Source: Branchiostoma floridae (taxonomy: Eukaryota; Chordata; Leptocardii; Amphioxiformes; Branchiostomatidae). From it: DNA of 30,828 bases. This document shows positions 11,701 through 21,000 of the stretch, in pieces (position 1 is the stretch's first letter; each line of letters begins with the position of its first letter). The stretch is taken from positions 22,370,986-22,401,813 of the forward strand of contig NC_049982.1 of NCBI RefSeq assembly GCF_000003815.2, in the 5' to 3' direction. A program made the position numbers and the translations under genes. The notes below the pieces were generated by a model. It was not told the origin of the DNA. It did no database searches and saw nothing but the letters and a program-made list of their open reading frames with translations.

Positions 11701-14700
11701 AAAAAAATGAAAGAAAAAACGCCTAAGGGTATTGGCCCACTCCACCTTTGTGCCATATTTCAGGTCATTCGGTCCAGGAACGACTGAGATAGTTTGCTTT
11801 GAAGATTTGACAGGAAATATATATATATATATATATATATATGGAGAAGAAAGAAAGAAGAAACATTACGAATACAATATATGTCACCATACCTATGGTA
11901 TGGCTGAAATATGATTCATACACAAGTGATCTAATTCATCTGAATGGTGAATGGTAGTACATTCATACTTGTGGCATTAGTTAAAAGTGCACATAACCAT
12001 GCATAGATTATGTATTGTATGTTGCTTACTAAGTCACTTACAGAATTGAATTGTTTCATGGAGGTACGTATGAATCGCCGAAATCTCGTTACGTTTGTGT
12101 GACCAAAATCTCATGTGTTTTACAGCAAAGAACTCCTCTACATCTTGCAGCTAGGAACGGCTGCCATGAGACTGTCAGAGCTCTGCTGATGTCTCATGGT
12201 GTAGATGTTAACGCTGTTACCAATCAGGTCGGCAGATTGAGTGTAACTACATGTCATTAAGAAAACAATTTTTGTAGTTAGAGTATGTGACAGTATGCAT
12301 GAGAGTTACTGATATTGATGTTATCAACTTTTGATAAGTTTATGTTGAACTGCATCCAGATCGTGATGGCAATACAACATAATAAAAGTCATCGACCTAA
12401 TTTTACTTTACAGCAATGGACTCCCCTGCACCTGGCAGCCATGAATGGTCACCATAAGACAGCCTCAGCGTTACTGACAGCTAATGCAGATGTGAATGCA
12501 CGGGACGAAGAGGTAGTTGCATGTACTCGATTTCATTGGGTATTTTGCCGCAGTTGTATATTGTGTATTCCTGAAGCATCATCTAAATTGTGCTTTTTTC
12601 ACATGGTAGTTTTAGGAGTTACTATCAACACTGAAGCCAAACTCACCCATGCTAGCCTAGATCCATCAGCGAAATTACATTTTCTGCTAATATGGAGTCA
12701 TATTGTTTATGGATCTCCCCAGATGATATAGGAATGTGTGTTTTAACACTGACCTTGCAGGCTTCATATTTGAGCCACCATCCTTGCCCTTTGTCCTGTT
12801 GCCATCGTTAAACACCGTTTAAAAATATGCTCCACAGCAAAAGACTTCCCTGCACCTGGCAGCCTGGCATGGTGACTGCAGAACCGTGTCTGTTTTACTG
12901 ATGGCTGGTGCAGATGTCAATGTACAAGACAAGTGGGTAGGTCGATTGACTGATTGTATAATTTAACTTGAACTTGTGGTCCATTGAAAGGTCTTTAATT
13001 TCATATGAGTGTTAGAACAGAGAGTCCATCCTAAGGTTATGGAATCGCACGAAGAAGAACAGCCATTTTGTAGCTTAAGTTGTGAGGATAAAAAGTGTCA
13101 AATGTATTTTCAGTGCAACACCCCAATTCGAGAGGCTGAGAAACGAGGTCACTCGGGGTGTGTGGAGGCGATACAGAAGGCTGATGAGGACAGCACGAAC
13201 AAGGTGGGGAGATGGTTCAATTCCTATGATTATACGTACGATTAACTTACAGCCAAATCATCTGACATTAATGTTACGGTACTTGTAATATTGTAATATT
13301 GAGTTTCAAACAATTCGTGAGTAATTAAGTTCATGCTGTGTTGATAACGAAGGTTGCAAGTTTCTGTCTTGTGAAATTTCTGATGTTTTAAGGTGCACTC
13401 TCACTGGACGTTTGGCACGTTTGCGACATTGCATGGTTCGAAAGATCTCAATGAATTTCAGAGATACAGAACGAATTTTCTTACTTGTTGTGTATTTTGT
13501 CGTCCTCTGTGTCATACTTTTACGTATTAAGCAATATCTGAAATAAAAAATCGGAGAAAATAGTGACGCAGTTAACGAACCCCGCAATGCCGCAAGCGTG
13601 CCCCACGTCCGGTGAGAGTGCACCTTTACATGTAGTTACAGGCCAATTTCACATTTGTCGTACAATTTTGTCGGAGGATCTTTAACAAAGCTATATTAGA
13701 ACCGACTGTTGGCACGTCACAGCTGATTTTTTTGCATGAATGTGTTTTGTGTGCTTATTGCACTGTCCCAGAAATACCCTTCATTTGCTTTAGGTTAAAC
13801 TTATTGTTCTGTGATTATGGCTGCATGCACCTGTTTTTTCTTTCTTTCTGTCCTTCTTTCTTTCGGACACTTGATACTACGAGGCATCCCCAATACTGTG
13901 TTTTCAGGGTCTTAAACAAAAGAGAGGATTTGATCCTGTACTCGTTCATTTCTATGAGCAAAGAGGAATGACCAGTGCAAGTGGTAAAGATCCATTGGTA
14001 CAAGAAGCAGCAAAACAGACTGGAAAATCAGTTGACCAAGTTAAGGTAAGGATGCATACGACTTTTGTTTGCAACAATAGGCATTAAGATTCATTTAGAA
14101 AAGACAAAAATTTTCAATGATGCAAACTGGCAACAAGCTTAACTTGGGAGTAACTGTTTCTACTACTATTCCAGAATTTTATCAGCAGTTACCGCAGGAG
14201 TAAGGGGCTTCAACGTAAACGGAAATCACCAGCAGAAGATTCAAGCATCGCAGTAGCCAAAAAGAGTAGTCTCACCGGTAAGAATAGAATGAGCACAAAT
14301 TGGAAACAGTGAAAGGAATGTGCCAGATTCTGTTTTTAGCAACTTAGGATGTATGTCACGGCAATTTAAAAGAAATAGCGATTTTAAGTAGTCAGTTATT
14401 TTTTCAATGTATGTACATGATGTAGAGAAAGGCAAAGGTAGCAAGCGATAAGATGAGGGGTAACTAGGTCTGATTGATTTCAGTTGACTGATACCAATAT
14501 ACTTTTTCACTCAGTTGTTCTGAGAAGCTGATCTATATTTTGAACCGGTATTAAAATTTTGCCTTGAAATCATAAGTGATTTGTACATGATAAGTTTGAC
14601 ATGGTGATGGAAATACATGTATTTGGAACAGTTGTATTTACATTCATGTACTTCTACAGCTGAAAAGACGAACATGCTGGAATCTGAGTCAGCAAGTCAC

Positions 14701-16178
14701 AGTGCAGCAAGTGTCTCTTGTCAGGGGCTGAATATTGCAACAGCTACAGAAGACCATGGGAGGGAAGAGAAGGTAGGTTAGACCTTCTTAAGATGTAGAC
14801 TTCCTAACAATAGAACAACATACACTCAGAGGCAACAGTGTATTTTTCATAACTAATACGTATTGTATATCTGTGTGTATATATCATGATGTAACATATA
14901 TCATGGTATATTGTCCATTACACATGTTGCCTACTTACTTAAGATATGATCATGTGTGGGGTAATGATATGTGCTGTTTAATGCCTACCAAACCATCTCC
15001 ACTACAGAGCACAGACAACAGAGACACGGTGAAAGTTAAACAAGAGTTCGTGGAGGGAGCCAGCCCTTATCCTGCAAGTAGCTCTTTGGTTAGTCGATTC
15101 TCGTTTCCTGTTGTCTCGCATGTGTAATAGAACATGTACATGCGTGACTTGATTCGTATGTGGTAATGCAATGATGTAATGTTGGCAACTTAATGGTTAT
15201 CCTCAGATATTGTTTCAGTAAGACATATTTTGTGCAGTTTTACATCTTACATCTAAGGTAAATAAACATGCTGTAGAAGTAAGGGGAAGTAGTATTAGAT
15301 GCAGGTACTAATTTTATTGATAACTGCAATTCATCCAACTGTGTCTGTATTTTTCGTCAATGCAAGTCCCTCCACACGGCAACCTTGGCTAGTAAACATG
15401 GACCTGCAGTAGGTGTAATGGCAGCTGGTGCGAGTGTGACTGCACAGACTGACCGGGGTGCCCCAAACGTTGTCGTGCAACAGCATGTACACCATCACCT
15501 GTACTATCATGTAAGATTTCACCTTTATGACTTTTCGATGACAAATTGCAAATGACTGAGCTCTAATAAGGAATGTGACAAACTTCCAGTACATCATGTT
15601 GCCATCCTTTACCTGTGTGTTCTACAGGAAAGCAGTACTCAACAAGCTGACGTGAGACGACATACAGAAACAATAGCGTCACAAGGTGCCGGTGAAGCTG
15701 TGAAGGTATGGTACAATCAACATTCTTTGCTTGCACTAAGTTTATGATTTTTAAAATTACTTTGTATGTGCTATTGCAGCTTCTGAATTAGTGTTAATCT
15801 ATCAAATGTGGAGGATGTTAATCTAGGAAAATGATTTACTTGCTGACTCGACAACTGTTTCTTTCCATATTGCAAACAACCAGATAAAGCAGACACTTTC
15901 TTGTATAGTCCTACCCATGCACATAACATAATATCCATGCACATAACATAACATATAGAAGCTAGTATCTAAATTGTTTTATTCTCTAAGCAATAGTATG
16001 TGTACTATGTTATTTATAACACATTACAAAATGTGCAGTACTTGGAACGAATCTTATGCTTAATGATATGTCTTTTCAGGGCAAAAACTTTCAAGAGCTG
16101 GGCGGCCAACGTCGTCCCAAGTCCGTGGAAGTATTGCAGCTACACGAACCTGAGAAAGGCACAAAGAAAACGGTTTGA
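8758..16178 (+). CDS. Ankyrin-repeat / divergent homeodomain protein, block 1 (16 exons, 521 codons)
   Basis: Spliced model: 8758-8781, 9154-9252, 9531-9629, 10010-10108, 10269-10367, 12126-12227, 12414-12512, 12838-12936, 13114-13203, 13908-14045, 14175-14277, 14660-14772, 15008-15088, 15367-15510, 15628-15705, 16080-16178. All junctions are GT/AG and the frame stays open to TGA. Residues 9-270 are eight ankyrin repeats, the last one short. About 271-330 is a homeodomain-like fold (DNA-binding, nuclear) followed by a basic QRKRK ... AKK nuclear-signal-like tract. The tail has an acidic/Ser-rich linker, a VKQE SUMO-type site and a decayed ankyrin unit. Ankyrin repeats bind other proteins, so this is probably a transcription regulator with a protein-docking domain. 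I recall an amphioxus class with this layout called Ankx but cannot confirm identity. The start has A at -3 and G at +4. The 3' end is uncertain because the stop overlaps a potential donor. Confidence 0.8.
9154..9252 (+). CDS. Exon 2: ankyrin repeat 1
   Basis: 99 bp, 33 codons, phase 0 at both ends, acceptor TTTTACAG, donor GTAGTT. APLHWAARNGHPQIVSAML followed by AAGVGVN fits the ankyrin consensus TPLHxAAxxGH...VxxLLxxGAxVN. Confidence 0.9.
9531..9629 (+). CDS. Exon 3: ankyrin repeat 2
   Basis: 33 codons in phase 0. RTPLHEASVNGQHETVQALL and then AGADVN match the consensus. Donor GTGGGT. Confidence 0.93.
9720..9940 (+). mobile_element. tRNA-derived SINE in intron
   Basis: An A-box-like TGTAGCTCAACTCTTATCAGC tract near 9724 is followed by a B box GGTTCAAGCC at 9791-9800, the spacing of an internal RNA polymerase III promoter. 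The tRNA-unrelated body (GTTGGGGCCGCATTCG, AAATGAGGGT, TCGAGGAGTTGCC, CTCCTTCCTGTAAAATATAA) is a type I associate with invertebrate/amphioxus SINEs. It sits in sense orientation between exons 3 and 4. Confidence 0.72.
10010..10108 (+). CDS. Exon 4: ankyrin repeat 3
   Basis: 33 codons in phase 0. ITPLHDAATKGHHETVRALL and then FADVNAKD. The usual Gly of the GADVN turn is Phe here. Confidence 0.93.
10269..10367 (+). CDS. Exon 5: ankyrin repeat 4
   Basis: 33 codons in phase 0. STPLHMAAGNDNLEAVKALL and then AGGDVNARD. The usual GH pair after the first helix is replaced by DN. Donor GTAGGC. Confidence 0.93.
10540..10900. repeat. Dispersed repeat copy with terminal hairpin and GT-rich tract
   Basis: It starts near an 8-bp-stem hairpin (ACCTCCAT-GAAAA-ATGGAGGT, 10546-10566), then a GT/GTCT simple repeat (10579-10624). 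The body follows: TGGTCAGCATAA, GATATTTGGTATGTGGGTAGG, AAGGTCAAGGTCGATTTTG, CCCCTGGTGTGTGACC, GGGCCCCCTAGCGGCTTGCTC. The same order of blocks occurs at 19403-19733. Confidence 0.85.
10901..11269. other. Intron sequence, no exon seen
   Basis: Part of the 1.76 kb intron 5. A short phrase (AAGAATGGACTCTTCCAG) occurs at 10907 and again near 11041. A palindromic GAGGTCAACGACCTTGAGGTTGAGGTCGTTGACTC-like segment lies near 11175-11210. No ankyrin exon is present. Confidence 0.5.
11270..11800. repeat. Irregular tandem repeat, about four copies
   Basis: The phrase CCAAATTTCAGGTCATT, usually followed by GGGTACAGG and AAAATG, begins copies near 11314, 11488 and 11610. A degenerate fourth (CATATTTCAGGTCATTCGG) lies near 11753. 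Spacing is 120-180 bp, and poly-A and poly-C runs separate the copies. Confidence 0.7.
11817..11841. repeat. (TA)n microsatellite
   Basis: A simple AT run of about 25 bp in intron 5. Confidence 0.9.
12126..12227 (+). CDS. Exon 6: ankyrin repeat 5 (34 codons)
   Basis: 102 bp in phase 0. RTPLHLAARNGCHETVRALL then MSHGVDVNAV. One extra residue in the turn before GVDVN makes it 34 instead of 33. Donor GTCGGC. Confidence 0.93.
12414..12512 (+). CDS. Exon 7: ankyrin repeat 6
   Basis: 33 codons in phase 0. WTPLHLAAMNGHHKTASALL then ANADVNARD. Acceptor TTTACAG, donor GTAGTT. Confidence 0.93.
12838..12936 (+). CDS. Exon 8: ankyrin repeat 7
   Basis: 33 codons in phase 0. KTSLHLAAWHGDCRTVSVLL then AGADVNVQDKW. 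It ends in DKW, as does the ankyrin exon at 18697 of block 2, suggesting corresponding or duplicated units. Confidence 0.93.
13114..13203 (+). CDS. Exon 9: ankyrin repeat 8, C-terminal short repeat
   Basis: 30 codons in phase 0. NTPIREAEKRGHSGCVEAIQ then KADEDSTNK. The second half lacks GADVN, typical of a capping repeat. It parallels the 29-codon exon at 27595, which also precedes a homeodomain exon. Confidence 0.85.
13391..13625. mobile_element. MITE with TTA target duplication (PIF/Harbinger-like)
   Basis: About 50-bp terminal inverted repeats start AGGTGCACTCTCAC at 13391 and end with the complement at 13625. They pair with only a few mismatches over GGACGT, GGCACG, TTGC and CATTGC. TTA flanks both sides (13388-13390 and 13626-13628). 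The three-base TTA duplication is characteristic of PIF/Harbinger-type elements. The 235-bp body encodes no protein. It lies in the intron before the homeodomain exon. Confidence 0.85.
13908..14045 (+). CDS. Exon 10: homeodomain 1, residues 1-46
   Basis: 46 codons in phase 0. QKRGFDPVLVHFYEQRGMTS ... DPLVQEAAKQTGKSVDQVK. With Phe as position 8, Ala35, Thr41, Gln44 and Val45 fall at their canonical places. The exon ends exactly after residue 46, a known homeobox intron position (common in the PRD class). Helix 1 lacks the usual Leu16/Phe20 pair, so the domain is divergent. Confidence 0.82.
14175..14277 (+). CDS. Exon 11: homeodomain 1 recognition helix and basic tail
   Basis: Starts NFISSYRRSKG: Trp48 is Phe, Phe49 is Ile, Asn51 is Ser, Arg53 is kept. 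QRKRKSPAEDSSIAVAKKSS follows, a bipartite nuclear-signal-like stretch. It ends in phase 1 at GTAAGA. Loss of Asn51 suggests weakened or altered DNA binding in this copy. Confidence 0.82.
14660..14772 (+). CDS. Exon 12: Ser/Glu-rich linker
   Basis: Entered in phase 1 and left in phase 0. Low-complexity ESESASHSAASVS, ending TEDHGREEK. The same position and charged ending occur in the block 2 linkers at 17712 and 28568. Confidence 0.72.
15008..15088 (+). CDS. Exon 13: linker with SUMO-type motif
   Basis: 27 codons in phase 0. STDNRDTVKVKQEFVEGASP includes VKQE, the psi-K-x-E consensus for SUMO attachment. Donor GTTAGT is acceptable. No fold is recognised. Confidence 0.6.
15367..15510 (+). CDS. 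Exon 14: decayed ankyrin-like unit
   Basis: 48 codons in phase 0. SLHTATLASKHGPAVGVMAA then GASVTAQTD lines up with the ankyrin consensus but has lost TPLH-AA and LL residues. A His-rich QQHVHHHLYYH tail follows. The acceptor is the weak TGCAAG, so the 5' border is less sure. Confidence 0.55.
15628..15705 (+). CDS. Exon 15: tail, no domain
   Basis: 26 codons in phase 0 with a good acceptor (TTCTACAG) and a GTATGG donor. STQQADVRRHTETIASQGAG shows no recognised motif. Confidence 0.55.
16080..16178 (+). CDS. Exon 16: terminal exon with TGA, or internal exon ending at 16172
   Basis: GKNFQELGGQRRPKSVEVLQ then a basic GTKKTV and TGA (16176-16178). The bases at 16173-16178 are GTTTGA, a weak donor similar to the GTTTGT used at 18210. 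If used, the exon ends in phase 0 at ACG and could join homeodomain 2 at 16743. Confidence 0.55.
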   Translation, partial: GKNFQELGGQRRPKSVEVLQLHEPEKGTKKTV

Positions 16179-16279
16179 TATTCGTTATTATTTTGCGGCC
16201 TGCGCTTTTAAGTTCAGATTTATTGTCATGATGGTTTAGTGCCAAGTACCATATATTTATCTTTGAAATTATGATGAAA

Positions 16280-16285
16280 ATTAAA
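16280..16285 (+). terminator. Candidate poly(A) signal ATTAAA
   Basis: ATTAAA lies about 100 bases past the TGA at 16178, the most common variant of AATAAA. It supports transcript ends between blocks 1 and 2 but is short enough to arise by chance in AT-rich DNA. Confidence 0.35.
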
Positions 16286-16494
16286 CATCCATGTAAACAA
16301 TACTTTAAAGACAATTCAATCTCCACAAATGGATAAGGTACCTAGATTACATCCAAATGTTTTGAGTGACAGCGTCTGAATAGCATGAACTGGTAGCGCG
16401 AATCAATACTAGACGTACAATATATGATAAAGTCACTAACTTGTAATCGCCACATGTAAATGCAAACTGAATCAGATGGAAATCAAGATAAGGA

Positions 16495-16635
16495 GTACCG
16501 TTAGGTCAACGACACCTAACCACATGAAACACGGGCCGAGTTGTGCAATCCACTGTCTCCCGGTATCGAACCCGGGCCCGCAAGCTCACGGACCCAACAC
16601 ACTAACCGCTAGGCTAAAGGTCCGGACCGGTTAGA
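16495..16635 (-). mobile_element. tRNA-derived SINE, minus strand
   Basis: Read on the minus strand it has an A box TAGCCTAGCGGTTAGTG (16600-16616) and a B box GGTTCGATACC (16562-16572), with clover-leaf-like arms between. The 3' acceptor strand does not pair with the 5' GGACCTT, so it is not an intact tRNA gene. A tRNA-unrelated tail runs on to about 16495. It sits between the two coding blocks. Confidence 0.75.
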
Positions 16636-16742
16636 CAGACTGGTCAGTTGGTGGCGCCATCCCAATGTTTTACCCAGTTGTAGAGGTCGGATTATCGAAC
16701 CATATTCAACATTATAAAGCCTCTCTAATATGGTATTCTCAG

Positions 16743-16883
16743 GGAAGCACTGGGCAGAAGAGAGCATTTGATCCTGTACTTGTCCAGTTTTACGAGGAAC
16801 GAGGAATGACCACAGCTAGCATCAAAGATCCATTGCTGCACGAAGCTGCAAAACAGACTGGGAAAACTGTTGCCCAGGTTGCG
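16743..16883 (+). CDS. Homeodomain 2, residues 1-46
   Basis: 47 codons, phase 0. QKRAFDPVLVQFYEERGMTT ... DPLLHEAAKQTGKTVAQVA. Length and spacing match homeodomains 1 and 3. Acceptor TTCTCAG, donor GTAAGA. Confidence 0.82.
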
Positions 16884-17950
16884 GTAAGATAGTTCCTGCC
16901 CAGAGTTGTACAAAGACTTGGCATGTCCATAGGGTAACATGTACAATGTATGTGCCTGCGCTTGTAGTTTGGACTTAATTAGGTTTTTTTTTTCACAGCA
17001 AGGAAAAAAAACGATATTTTCATGACATTCAAACGTGCAATCACTTTACCCTTATTATTCTTAAATAAACAATTTTTTACTAATTAAAATACATGTACAT
17101 ATCCAATTCTGACTATGCTTCTTGCCGACAAATTTACCTACGGCTAATAGGGTATAGTAGTCAGGAAACGATATCAATGACAGCGGTATGGCCCAATATG
17201 TTATTAAACAATACTATCCCAGAAGCATGTTGAAACATCCATAATGCAGTAAACTCTTGTGTCATTTTAGAGATTCATTGGCAATTATCGCTGGAGCAAG
17301 GGAGAAAGCAAACAGAAACCACCGACAAATGTTTCAAGCGATACGGCGAAGAATGAGAGTACCTCCACAGGTAAGAATAAAACTATCACAATGTTAGCCA
17401 GGCACATTGGATTAAGTAGTAACTGGTAACATTAATAGTTTTCCTCTAATACAACCAACTGATCTTCCTAATTGTATCTGTTTTAAAATCTTATCTGTGC
17501 TCCAGTCAAATTTGACGTTTAGCTAGTAAGTTTAAGAGGGTATAGTAGGTCAGGAAACGATATCAATGACAGTCCTAATTGTCACCACATATAGGGTATG
17601 GCCGCATATGTCATTAAACTTAATACCCCATCCGTATTTCCTATGTATGCATGCTTGTGTATGGCTCACACCTGGACGCATGAATAAATCACATGTATAT
17701 TTGTGCACCAGGAAAGAGCACCTCGGCCGATCTAACCAGTCCTGCTGCAGCAAGCTCCTCTCGTCCGATGCTAAATACTGGATCAATCAGAGATCAGAAA
17801 GAGAGGGAGAGGAAAGAAGAGGTAGTTTCATTTTTTAAAAACATGTTGGTTTACAGGCTGCTATAAATGTGGCATTTGAGCGGCAGGTAAACGTTATATG
17901 TATTTTTCTGTTAAAATTTTTGTTTTATGTACAGAATCTGTCTCTCTGTC

Positions 17951-18000
<50 letters not shown>

Positions 18001-18034
18001 TATATATATATATATATATATATGTGTGTATGTA

Positions 18035-18090
<56 letters not shown>

Positions 18091-21000
18091 AATTACTGTA
18101 CCCTTCCTTACCACAGGCATTACGAGGAGCGGCAGAGAAAGGCCAGACTACCAGGGTCATACAGCTGTTAGCAGAGGGGATCAATCCTAATGCTGCTGGC
18201 CGCCGTTTGGTTTGTTAACTTGTTTCTTGTTGACTACTACTTTCAGAACATTTTTATCAATGTAATAAGAAAGAGAAACTATGTGTTCGAATTAATCCTA
18301 AGTTGATCAATTAAACTTCCTGGCTCTGAAATTTTCCAGTTTGATTTCAGTCATTTACCGTTCCAAACACGCAGTTTTGCATTATCGTTAATGTTTGAAT
18401 GTTTAGAAATTTTTTCTGCTAATATAGTAGTAGTATGGAATATATAGTTGCTGCATGTAAGAGACTCTAAAAAGTCAATCTTGAAAACAACTAATGCACA
18501 AAACAACACAGGACACACAGTGACAGGTACGGCTATAAGTTGGATAACTGATTGAATTCTGTTTAACTTAGATTGCACCATTCAACATTCAAATATCAGA
18601 TTGCATCATTTACATTCGTAATCGTAAATTGATAAAAAAAGGTTTGAAACAACATTGTGCACTTTACCATACCAATCGAATCTTACTGGGTTGCAGCAAA
18701 ACACTCCCCTGCATCTGTCAGCCGAGAATGACCACCATGAAACTGTATCAACTTTACTGAAAGCCGGCGCAGATACAACCATCAGGGACAAATGGGTAGG
18801 TTATAACAAATATGTAAATATTGATAAATAGATGGACTTTTTTCTAGATATTTCTGTATTTATAATGTAAGAGTTCCTGAGACATCACTTTTATACAACT
18901 AAAAACTGGTAGCTGTACTTAATGAAATTTGTCACAAACTTATTATAAGTCTACTCTTCTTGTGGTCATTTTGGAAATGTTGAATGTGTTTCACAGCTAA
19001 GGACTGCCCTGCACTTGGCAGCCCGGAATGGTCACCTTAGAACCCTGTCAGCTTTGTTGGCAGCCAATGCAGACGTGAATGCGCGGAACGATAAGGTATA
19101 CGAAATTACTGTTCTTTAAATTTCCTTACAAGTTGAATTGATACACGTTTTTAGTAGCGAGGGACATGACAGAAACTATCATCAGTTGATTACCAACATT
19201 GATCTACGGAAGAATCATCAGGTGACATGTACAAGTGGATGTCTTTTGAAGTGCATATTTACAGATACATGTGTTTCACAGCTAAGAACTCCCCTGCATG
19301 TGGCAGCCATGAATGGCCACCCTGAAACAGTAACAGCTTTACACACAGCCGGTGCAGATGTGAACATATGGGATGATGAGGTATGTACACTAGCTTTTGT
19401 TGTTATCTCCATGAAAAATGGACATATAGTTTTGAGTGTGTCTGTCTGTCTGTCTGTCTGTCTGTGTGTCTGTTTGTTTGTGTTTCCGGATATTTGTGGT
19501 CAGCATAACTCAAGAACCTCTGGATGGATTGTCATGATATTTGGTATGTGGGTAGGTATTGGAAAGACGAAGGTCAAGGTCAATTTTGGGCCCCCTGGTA
19601 TGTGACCTTGGTACTGCAGAAAAAATGCGTTTTTTGGAACTTTTGACCTGAATGTGCTGTGGTCGTAATTTTTGGATGGCAGATAGCTTGTGACGCAAGG
19701 AATATGTGGTGTATGTTTGGGTCCCCTACCGCGAAAATTTGCCCGTCCAGGACTAGTCCGGACGGGCATGAACCGTCAGTTCGAACCATGCAATAGTTCG
19801 GGGGTCGGACGGGTTGGTCGGACCGGACCGACGCTGGGCCGAACGCTTTCGGGCGGCGGCCTGGAGCGGGCCGTTCGAACGGTCCGAGCCCGTACGGCTC
19901 CGCCCGGGCCGGACGGCCGAACGGGCGGTTCCCATAGCAACAAAGCGATCCGAACCGTCTGGGGGCGTGCAGAGCACCGCGGGGCGCCGGTTCGGACGTC
20001 TGCGGACTACCGCGAACCACCAATTTACAAGGAAACTGTACCTCCCAAACACCCGTGGAATGCGTAAAATCGAGCTGTTGTGAAATGGAAATCGCTGCCC
20101 AAACAGTTCGGACGGTCTGAACCGCCGGAATGCCGTTACAAAATAGAAAGAATTTGAATGCAATTCATCCCCCTGCCGCCAGCGCTCCTATAGACATGAT
20201 ATCAATGACGACTTGAAGTTACCAAGGAGGTTATATCACAGAATGACACCAGCCGCAAGACAATCAATGTAAATCACATGTGCCCTCACTTTGACGTTAT
20301 GTGCGTGCGGAGTCCCAGGAAACATTTGATCGCCCGCACAAACCATGTACAAAGCAAATTTCTGATGTCTTTCCGACTGAAGCGTGGTTACCAAACATGT
20401 GGTGGAGACACTATCACAGTATCACTAATATATGATATACATTCAAGTCCGTAATCTAGAAGACTCATTTATAAAGATCATTGAATGCCCTAATATATTC
20501 ATGCCAACGCTTGGGCACGTTACGCACCCAGCGGCGGCGAAGGTTCATTGACCCCAATTCAAACGTAAACAAGAAGGTGATCCTATGAAGAAGCCAAACA
20601 TTTTGTTGGTGTGTGTTGAACTTTTTTTGAAAGAAAGTTGTATCTAAATATTGAATGGTAATATATGTAAATCTCGTGCCACGAAAGATTATTCTACGTG
20701 TCTAAAATAAGACTAGTTTTGATATAGGTGCTGGCCACCATACGTGAATTGAACTCTCCCACACTTGATTGAAACCTCCCGGTCCTTTGGGACAGCCGCC
20801 CGACACGTGCGCACATGTCTATAACTCGTTGCTTGCTGTTTATTTTACGTTCCACATGTTAATTTTTGGCACAGTTTGCACATCCATTGGCAGGAATACC
20901 ACTAAGAATGATGTCGTCATTATATCCATTTCCTTTGTGTTTCTTGCCTTTTTTCACGAGCAAGTTATTCAAAGACGGGAAAATACGATCCAGATATCAA

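Noticed and set aside
16548-16626. tRNA gene on the minus strand
   Set aside because: A and B boxes are present but the acceptor stem does not pair and a SINE-like tail follows, so called a SINE.
16665-16742. Start exon for block 2 at ATG 16665
   Set aside because: The frame is open into homeodomain 2, but the acceptor at 16742 matches the other homeodomain exons and the extra residues have no parallel; kept only as an alternative.
17898-18190. YIYIY / VCVCV-rich frames
   Set aside because: Translation of a TA/GT microsatellite.
19580-20163. Long overlapping open frames on both strands, Arg/Pro-rich
   Set aside because: High GC makes stop codons rare; frames are open on both strands at once, composed of the GTTCGG repeat, with no domain or start context.
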